From DATEJJ01 sp039649115 (lineage in GTDB: Bacteria; Actinomycetota; Actinomycetes; Mycobacteriales; Micromonosporaceae), in assembly GCA_039649115.1 (NCBI GenBank), contig JBBWZQ010000263.1, positions 1 to 5,554 of the forward strand: a stretch of DNA of 5,554 nt, given 5' to 3'. A program made the translations under genes and the position numbers. Positions 1 through 4,641 of the stretch are shown here, in pieces. The notes below the pieces were generated by a model. The model saw only the letters and a list, made by a program, of their open reading frames with translations. It had not been told where the DNA came from and made no database searches. Every line of letters starts with the position of its first letter. The first letter of the stretch is position 1.

Positions 1-75
1 CCGGGCAGGAGCCGCGGTCCCACCACACGCCTCGCCCATCGATCCCTGTCACGGCGATCACACCGTCCTCCCGGA

Positions 76-96
76 ATTGAGTCGGGTCGACTCAAG
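76..96 (+). promoter_or_regulatory. HAIR operator (HspR binding site) upstream of hsp20
   Basis: The sequence shows ATTGAGT (76-82), a 7-nt spacer (83-89) and ACTCAAG (90-96). The known HAIR consensus bound by the MerR-type heat-shock repressor HspR in actinobacteria is CTTGAGT-N7-ACTCAAG. This copy matches 13 of 14 defined positions and has exactly the right spacer; the only difference is A for C at the first base. It lies 57 bp before the chosen hsp20 start and overlaps the likely -35 hexamer, as expected for a repressor site. I infer that HspR (usually with DnaK as co-repressor) silences the downstream gene until heat or protein-folding stress. HspR itself is not encoded in the window. Confidence 0.85.
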
Positions 97-105
97 TTGT
101 ACGGG
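77..105 (+). promoter_or_regulatory. Probable hsp20 promoter overlapping the HAIR element
   Basis: TTGAGT at 77-82 fits a housekeeping sigma-factor -35 element. Seventeen bases further on, TACGGG at 100-105 is a weak -10 candidate; it matches the first two bases of TANNNT but not the last. In known HspR-controlled promoters the left HAIR arm often doubles as the -35 element, and this layout agrees. The -35 assignment is reasonable and the -10 is tentative. Confidence 0.4.
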
Positions 106-141
106 ATACCGGCCGCGACCAGGCCGGCACGATGGGACTTC

Positions 142-147
142 GAGGAG
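142..147 (+). promoter_or_regulatory. Ribosome binding site deciding the hsp20 start
   Basis: GAGGAG sits 5 nt before the ATG at 153. The in-frame ATG at 132 has no comparable purine-rich site at the right distance, so 153 is preferred; it also gives the usual short Hsp20 N-terminus. Confidence 0.75.
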
Positions 148-152
148 TACAG

Positions 153-614
153 ATGAGCACACTGTCGTTGTGGACCAGGCGGGACCCGTTCGCGGAGTTC
201 GATGGGCTGGTGCGCAGGACCTTCGGTCCGGTCGCGACCCGGCCGGTCGGCTTCACACCCGCCGCGGAGGTCACCCGGGACGGCGAGGACGCCGTCGTCC
301 GCGTCGAGCTGCCCGGACTGGACGCCGGCAAGGACATCTCGGTCGAGGTGGACCGGGGCCACCTGGTGGTCAGCGGTGAGCGCCGCGACGAGCGTACCGA
401 GGAGCGGGACGGGCGCAGCCTGCGCGAGGTGCGGTACGGCTCGTTCCGCCGCTCGTTCACGCTGCCCACGCACGTGACCGCGGAGGCGGTCAGCGCCTCG
501 TACGACGCGGGCGTGCTGAGCGTGCGGGTGGCCGGCGCCTACCCGGGCACCGAGACGCGGCGCATCGCCGTGACCTCCGGCGCGCAGGACGCTCCGGCGG
601 TCGAGTCCGCCTGA
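153..614 (+). CDS. hsp20: Small heat-shock protein, Hsp20/alpha-crystallin family
   Basis: This 153-residue cytosolic holdase chaperone binds unfolding proteins without ATP and hands them to DnaK/ClpB. A short N-terminal arm (about residues 1-34, containing DPFAEFDGLVRR) precedes the alpha-crystallin domain (about 35-128). That domain holds the family signature VELPGLD (51-57), the strand LVVSGER (71-77), the RSFTLP segment (100-105) and the A-x-x-x-x-GVL motif (ASYDAGVL, 115-122). A C-terminal I-x-V anchor (IAV, 138-140), which docks subunits in oligomers, follows. Length is normal. The start at ATG 153 is set by GAGGAG 5 nt upstream; an in-frame ATG at 132 would add seven residues but lacks such a site. 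The HAIR operator upstream points to HspR control, as known for the mycobacterial Hsp20 gene acr2. It is convergent with the operon on the other strand and probably unrelated to it in function. Confidence 0.95.
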   Translation: MSTLSLWTRRDPFAEFDGLVRRTFGPVATRPVGFTPAAEVTRDGEDAVVRVELPGLDAGKDISVEVDRGHLVVSGERRDERTEERDGRSLREVRYGSFRRSFTLPTHVTAEAVSASYDAGVLSVRVAGAYPGTETRRIAVTSGAQDAPAVESA

Positions 615-625
615 CGCATCACCTC

Positions 626-654
626 AAGGCCCGGACCCACGCGGTCCGGGCCTT
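626..654. terminator. Stem-loop terminator between convergent genes
   Basis: A perfect 12-bp inverted repeat (AAGGCCCGGACC at 626-637 pairing with GGTCCGGGCCTT at 643-654) encloses a 5-nt loop. It begins 12 bp after the hsp20 stop and ends 22 bp before the stop of the opposing SDR gene. The A/T pairs at the stem base give a short T run on either strand. Long U tracts are often missing from actinobacterial terminators, so this is a good candidate for a bidirectional intrinsic terminator. Confidence 0.8.
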
Positions 655-676
655 TGCGGTCTCCTCGACAGCCGAC

Positions 677-1381
677 CTACATGAGCAGCCAGCCGCCGTC
701 CACCTCCAGGTTGACCCCGTTGACCGAGCGGTTCTCCAGCAGGAACACCGCGGCGTCGACCACGTCGTCCATGGTCGGGGTGCGCCCGGTGGGGGTACGC
801 CGCCGGGTCGCCTCGACCGCCTCCGTCTTGCCGCTCCAGTAGGGACTGTCGCCCACGATCCCCGGGTGGATCGCGTTGACCCGCACGGGCGCGAGTTGCA
901 GCGCCAGCGTGGCGATCATGGCCACGACTCCCCCGTTGATGGTGGTCACGGTCGTGGAGCCCGGGTACGGCCGGCGTGCCGCCTGCCCGCCGAACACCAG
1001 TACGCTGCCGTCCGGGTGCAGCCGCTCGCGCAGCGCGTGCACCACCGCGGTGTACCCGACGAGCTTGAGCGTGACCAGGCGCACGGCGCCGATCACGTCG
1101 TAGTCGGCGACGGTGTTGTGGTCCCGCTCGATGGCGGACAGCACCAGGTGGTCGACCGGTCCCAGGCCGGCCAGGGCCTCGACCACCTCGTGCGGCCGGG
1201 TCAGGTCGAGCGCCACGCCGCGGGCGTCGGGTGCGAGTTCCTCGGCCACCTTCGCGGCCCGGTCCGGGTCCCGGCCGCTGAGGACCACCCGCCGGCCCCG
1301 CTGCACGTAGTGCTGGGCGATCTCCCGCCCGAGCCCCGACGTACCCCCGATCACCACGACACTGCCCGCCGCATTCTCCAT
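677..1381 (-). CDS. Atypical short-chain dehydrogenase/reductase (SDR) family protein
   Basis: This 234-residue Rossmann-fold protein has classical SDR length. It shows the nucleotide-binding motif GGTSGLG (12-18), SGRD (35-38) after the second strand, which favours NADP(H), the acidic residue D59 that commonly contacts adenine, NAIHPG (169-174), and the C-terminal VNGVNLEVDGGW signature (220-231). The usual catalytic residues are absent: the Ser position after strand 5 is FGG (130-132), and the Y-x-x-x-K position aligns with V145...N149. NNAG is replaced by VLSAIE (80-85). Divergent SDRs with Asn-Gly in place of Lys-Ala exist, so this may be a stable subfamily, but normal SDR redox catalysis is doubtful. 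ATG 1381 is preferred because GGAAGGGG lies 7 nt upstream; GTG at 1384 is only 4 nt away. The start overlaps the cupin stop by 1 bp. It is the last gene of the operon. Substrate unknown. Confidence 0.88.
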   Translation of the reverse strand: MENAAGSVVVIGGTSGLGREIAQHYVQRGRRVVLSGRDPDRAAKVAEELAPDARGVALDLTRPHEVVEALAGLGPVDHLVLSAIERDHNTVADYDVIGAVRLVTLKLVGYTAVVHALRERLHPDGSVLVFGGQAARRPYPGSTTVTTINGGVVAMIATLALQLAPVRVNAIHPGIVGDSPYWSGKTEAVEATRRRTPTGRTPTMDDVVDAAVFLLENRSVNGVNLEVDGGWLLM

Positions 1382-2286
1382 CACGTTTCCCCTTCCGCTC
1401 GGGTGCCAACACCGTCCACCATGGAGCGCAGGTAGTCCCAGTCGCGCGCGAAGCGGTACGAGTGCCGGGCCGGCGGCTGCGGCGCCTGGGTCTCCAGCCA
1501 GCGCAGCGGCCCGTCACCGGCGTTGCGGAACCCGTGCACGCAGCCGACCCCGGCGAACGCCGCGTCGCCGGGCCCGAGCAGGTACCGCTCGCCGTCGAAC
1601 GTCGCCTCGGCGCGGCCCTCGAGGAACAGATAGGTCTCCTCGAACGGGTGGTCGTGCGGCCCGGCCACCCCGTCGGGCGCGTACTGCACCATGAACATGG
1701 TGGTCAAGTGGGCGCCCAGGTCGGCGTCGACCATCATCTTGACGGTGATGCCGCTGTAGACGAGCAGTGCGGTGCGCATGCTCGCGGAGACCGCGAGCAG
1801 TTGCTGCGACTGCTGCCGCACGTCCATGTTCACCGGTTCCACGTGACCGTACCGGCGGTTGCGCGGATCCCGGGCGTCCACTTCGGACGGTGTGTGCCGG
1901 CCCGGCTCCGGCACCGGGACGGTGTCCCCGCGGTAGCGGGTGCGGGGCTGCGGGGCCAGCATGCGCGCCCACCGCCCCGGCCGGTGCCCCGGCCCGCCGC
2001 GCCAGGAGTGTGCCTCGCCCACCGGGATCAGCCCGTAGTCGCCAGGCGCCAGGGCGGTCGCGCCGGCGGCCGTCTGCAGCACCGGCGCGCCGGACAGCAC
2101 GTAGAAGCACTCCTCGAAGGACTGCACCCGGGCCGGTACCGCAGTGGCCGCGGCCAGCTCGCACACCTCGAAGCCGGTGTGCACGGCGCCGGGCACCGTC
2201 TCGTCCACGATGGACCAGACGGTCAGGCCGGGTGCCACCGACCGGTGCTCGGCATCGGCCCCGAGGCGCACCAGGTGACGACTCAC
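1381..2286 (-). CDS. Bicupin protein, possible metal-dependent hydrolase or dioxygenase
   Basis: This 301-residue cytosolic protein has two cupin beta-barrels. The C-terminal one (about 190-265) carries the full metal set: H211-x-H213-x-x-x-E217 followed by G224 (motif 1), then G240...H251-x-x-x-N255 (motif 2). It should therefore bind a divalent metal such as Mn, Fe or Ni. The N-terminal one (about 35-110) keeps the fold (FEECFYVLSG, 57-66; PGDYGLIPVGEAH, 81-93), but the His-x-His positions are R53 and Q55; only E59 and H93 remain. One degenerate and one active barrel is the arrangement known for (S)-ureidoglycine aminohydrolase, and the size is roughly similar, but identity is not shown; quercetinase-like dioxygenases and isomerases are alternatives. 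It starts at GTG 2286, overlapping the amidohydrolase stop by 4 bp with no strong Shine-Dalgarno, so its translation is probably coupled. Amidohydrolase and SDR neighbours suggest a shared pathway. Confidence 0.88.
   Translation of the reverse strand: MSRHLVRLGADAEHRSVAPGLTVWSIVDETVPGAVHTGFEVCELAAATAVPARVQSFEECFYVLSGAPVLQTAAGATALAPGDYGLIPVGEAHSWRGGPGHRPGRWARMLAPQPRTRYRGDTVPVPEPGRHTPSEVDARDPRNRRYGHVEPVNMDVRQQSQQLLAVSASMRTALLVYSGITVKMMVDADLGAHLTTMFMVQYAPDGVAGPHDHPFEETYLFLEGRAEATFDGERYLLGPGDAAFAGVGCVHGFRNAGDGPLRWLETQAPQPPARHSYRFARDWDYLRSMVDGVGTRAEGET
1389..1396 (-). promoter_or_regulatory. Ribosome binding site deciding the SDR start
   Basis: Read on the minus strand, GGAAGGGG ends 7 nt before the ATG at 1381 and 4 nt before the adjacent in-frame GTG at 1384. 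The spacing favours the ATG. The site lies inside the end of the cupin gene, consistent with translational coupling. Confidence 0.6.
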
Positions 2287-3632
2287 GGCCGGGCCGACTC
2301 GACCTGGCCCAGCAGGTAGTCGCGCGCGGCCTCGACCTGCCGGCGCGCGCGGTCCACGTCGGCCAACAGCCGGCCGTGCCGCTTGCGGACCACACCGTCG
2401 ACGATGACCGTGTCCACGTTGGACACGTCGGCGGACAGCGTCACCGCCGCCGCGGCGTCGATGACCGGCGCGACGTTGAGGGCGCGCGCGTCCAGCAGCA
2501 CGATGTCGGCCCGCTTCCCGGGCGTCAGGGAACCGGTGCGGTCCGCCAACCCAGCCACGAAGGCACCGTTGATGGTGGCCATCTCAAGCATCTGCCGGGC
2601 GGTGAGCATCGTCTCGGGTACCGGCTCGTTGGCCTGCCACGCGATCGCGTTGACGCGCGCCCGCTCGGCGCCGAAGGCGGCGCGGATCTGGGTGAACATG
2701 TCACCCGGTACCGTGGTGACCACGTCGATGGACAGGCTGGGGCGCAGGCCGTACTCGATCGCCTTCATCACCGGCGGCCAGCCGTGCCCCATCTGGATCT
2801 CCACCTGCGGTGCGATCGAGATGGTGCCGCCGCTGTCGGCCACCAGCCGCCACTCCTCCTCGCTGAGGTAGCAGCAGTGGATGTAGGTGGTGTCGGCGCC
2901 CAGCAGGCCGAGGTCGTGCAGCTGTCTGACCATGCCGAACCGGCCGGCGAGCCGGCCCATCGCGACGTGCACGGTGATCGGGATGGACAGCTCGCGGGCC
3001 AGCCCCCACTCGGCCCGCACCACCTCCTCGACGCAGAAGCCGGGCCCGCGGGTGGCCAGCGCCATCGTCAACAGGCCGCTGTCGGAGGAGAAGTGCGTTT
3101 CGCGTATCCGCCGCACGTCGTCACCGGGTATCGCGATCTTGCTCTCGAACCAGTAGTCGGCGAGGGAGGTGTTCGCGCTGCCGTAGGCGTACTGGCTGCG
3201 GATGCCGACCTCGCGCAGCGCCTGGATGGCCGCGTCCGGGTGCTCCGGGGTGTTGTTGATGTGCGACCAGTCCACCAGCGTGGTGATGCCCGCGTTGAGG
3301 CACTCCAGGGCGCCGGCGAGGTTGGCGTGGTAGACGTCCTCGGCGCGGTAGTGCGGGGCGAACGTGTCGAGGATCTCCACGAAGTAGTCGTCGAGCGTGG
3401 CGTTCGGCGCGCTGCCGCGGATCGCCGCCTCCCAGGTGTGCCGGTGCGAGTCGACGAAACCGGGAATCACCAGGTATCCGTCGGCCTCGATCACCTCCGC
3501 GTCGGCGCTGATGTCCGGCCGCACCGCGACGATCCGGCCGTCCTCGACGAGCACGTCGCCGCGGGGTAAGTCCCCTGTGGACGGATCGACGGACAGGACG
3601 TGGCCGCCGCGGATGAGGGTCTTGTTGCTCAT
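2283..3632 (-). CDS. ATZ/TRZ-type amidohydrolase (metal-dependent deaminase/hydrolase family)
   Basis: This 449-residue TIM-barrel hydrolase belongs to the amidohydrolase superfamily, in the branch with atrazine chlorohydrolase, S-adenosylhomocysteine deaminase and guanine/cytosine deaminases. An N-terminal beta-sandwich (LIRGGHVLSVD, 6-16) is followed by the metal motif DSHRH (61-65, ligands H63 and H65). The other ligands are H222 (ITVHVA), H252 (YIHCC) and D303 (SIDVV), and the sandwich closes with the usual PGKRADIVLLD (371-381). The glutamate expected three residues after H222 (HxxE, the acid/base of AtzA/TrzN-type enzymes) is M225. The likely chemistry is hydrolysis of a C-N bond, perhaps deamination of a cyclic amidine, but the substrate cannot be read from the sequence. 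ATG 3632 has AGGAG 6 nt upstream. It follows E1 beta by 31 bp and overlaps the cupin start by 4 bp. Leu22 is a TTA codon (3567-3569), rare in such genomes. Confidence 0.92.
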   Translation of the reverse strand: MSNKTLIRGGHVLSVDPSTGDLPRGDVLVEDGRIVAVRPDISADAEVIEADGYLVIPGFVDSHRHTWEAAIRGSAPNATLDDYFVEILDTFAPHYRAEDVYHANLAGALECLNAGITTLVDWSHINNTPEHPDAAIQALREVGIRSQYAYGSANTSLADYWFESKIAIPGDDVRRIRETHFSSDSGLLTMALATRGPGFCVEEVVRAEWGLARELSIPITVHVAMGRLAGRFGMVRQLHDLGLLGADTTYIHCCYLSEEEWRLVADSGGTISIAPQVEIQMGHGWPPVMKAIEYGLRPSLSIDVVTTVPGDMFTQIRAAFGAERARVNAIAWQANEPVPETMLTARQMLEMATINGAFVAGLADRTGSLTPGKRADIVLLDARALNVAPVIDAAAAVTLSADVSNVDTVIVDGVVRKRHGRLLADVDRARRQVEAARDYLLGQVESARP

Positions 3633-3663
3633 GGCGAACTCCTGAAGGGTGTGGGCGGGGACT

Positions 3664-4641
3664 TCAGTAGGCGGCGAGCCGGCGCACGGCGTCGCACACC
3701 TTGGCGACTGTCGGGATGACCTCGTCTTCGAGGCGGTCGGCGAAGGGCAGCGGCACGCACGCCGAGGCGACGCGCTTGATGGGGGCGTCCAGCAACTCGA
3801 AGCCCTCGTCCGCGACGATGCCCGCGACGGTGCCGCCCCAGCCGCCCTGGTACGGGTTCTCCTCGACGACGACGAGGCGGGAGGTGCGCCGTACCGACTC
3901 CAGGACGGTGCGCATGTCCAGCGGTACCAGGCAGCGCAGGTCCACCACCTCCACGGAGATCCCGTCCCGGTCGAGCTCCCGCGCGGCGCCCAGCGCCACC
4001 GGTACCGTGGAAGCCAGCGCGACCAGGGTGACGTCCTGGCCGGGCCGGACCACGGCGGCCTCGCCCAGCGGTACCAGATGGTCGTCCGGCGCCGGCGGCC
4101 CCTTGCTCGCGAACAGGCCCTTGTGCTCGAAGAACACCACCGGGTCGTCGCTGCGCACCGCGGCCGCCATCAGACCGACCACATCGGACGGTGTGGCCGG
4201 CGCGACCACCTTGAGGCCGGGCACGGCGAACGCCCAGTTCTCCACCGCCTGGGAGTGCTGCGCGCCGAAGCCGAGCCCGCCGCCGTTGGCGGTGCGCACC
4301 ACGAGCGGCAGGCGCACCTGGCCGCCGGTCATGTAGCGCATCTTCGGGATCTCGTTGGCCAGGTAGTCCCAGCAGCAGGCGAGGAAGTCGGAGAACATGA
4401 TCTCCGCGACCGGCCGCAGCCCGGTCATCGCCGCGCCCATCGCGGCACCGAGGATGGCCTGCTCGCTGATCGGCGTGTCCCGGACCCGTGTCGGGCCGAA
4501 CTCGTCCAGCAGCCCGCCGGTGGCTTTGAAAACCCCGCCCGCGGCGCCGATATCCTCGCCCAGGAACACAACATTGTTGTCCCGACGCATTTCCTGCGCG
4601 ATGCCGCGCGCGACCGCCTGCCGGAAAGTCAGTTGCGCCAT
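3664..4641 (-). CDS. 2-oxoacid (pyruvate/acetoin/branched-chain type) dehydrogenase E1 component, beta subunit
   Basis: This 325-residue subunit is the usual length and partners the alpha subunit encoded just upstream. Together they form an alpha2beta2 thiamine-diphosphate enzyme that decarboxylates a 2-oxo acid and normally passes the acyl group to lipoyl-E2. Visible marks are LGEDIG (27-32), GGVFKATGGL (35-44), DTPISEQ (55-61, with E60 as the glutamate that activates the TPP aminopyrimidine), GAQHSQ (126-131) with the conserved active-site histidine, PGLKVVAPATP (141-151), FFEHKGL (170-176), and the C-terminal domain with VVDLRCLVPLD (232-242) and DAPIKRV (285-291). GGVF-type residues resemble bacterial pyruvate and branched-chain E1 beta more than classical AcoB, so the substrate is left open. 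The start ATG 4641 has GGAGGA 5 nt upstream and overlaps the alpha gene by 13 bp, indicating coupled 1:1 synthesis. Confidence 0.95.
   Translation of the reverse strand: MAQLTFRQAVARGIAQEMRRDNNVVFLGEDIGAAGGVFKATGGLLDEFGPTRVRDTPISEQAILGAAMGAAMTGLRPVAEIMFSDFLACCWDYLANEIPKMRYMTGGQVRLPLVVRTANGGGLGFGAQHSQAVENWAFAVPGLKVVAPATPSDVVGLMAAAVRSDDPVVFFEHKGLFASKGPPAPDDHLVPLGEAAVVRPGQDVTLVALASTVPVALGAARELDRDGISVEVVDLRCLVPLDMRTVLESVRRTSRLVVVEENPYQGGWGGTVAGIVADEGFELLDAPIKRVASACVPLPFADRLEDEVIPTVAKVCDAVRRLAAY

Noticed and set aside
132..152. ATG at 132 as the hsp20 start
   Set aside because: It lacks a good ribosome binding site, while ATG 153 has GAGGAG at the right distance and gives the usual Hsp20 N-terminus.
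624..1517. A 297-codon minus-strand frame across the SDR and the end of the cupin
   Set aside because: It is a different frame of the same strand, dominated by Arg, Gly, Pro and Ala; both real genes in this region have strong motifs and sensible ribosome binding sites.
2942..2957. GGCCGGC-GA-GCCGGCC inverted repeat
   Set aside because: It lies inside the amidohydrolase reading frame, has only a 2-nt loop, and such GC repeats arise easily at this base composition.
1767..3569. A 600-codon open frame on the + strand
   Set aside because: It runs antisense to the amidohydrolase and cupin genes, is rich in Arg, Gly, Val and His in the way GC-biased shadow frames are, and shows no recognisable domain. 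The minus-strand genes have clear family motifs throughout.
3633..3663. Possible internal promoter in the 31-bp gap before the amidohydrolase gene
   Set aside because: The gap contains a ribosome binding site but no recognisable -35/-10 pair, and is too short to suggest a separate transcription unit.
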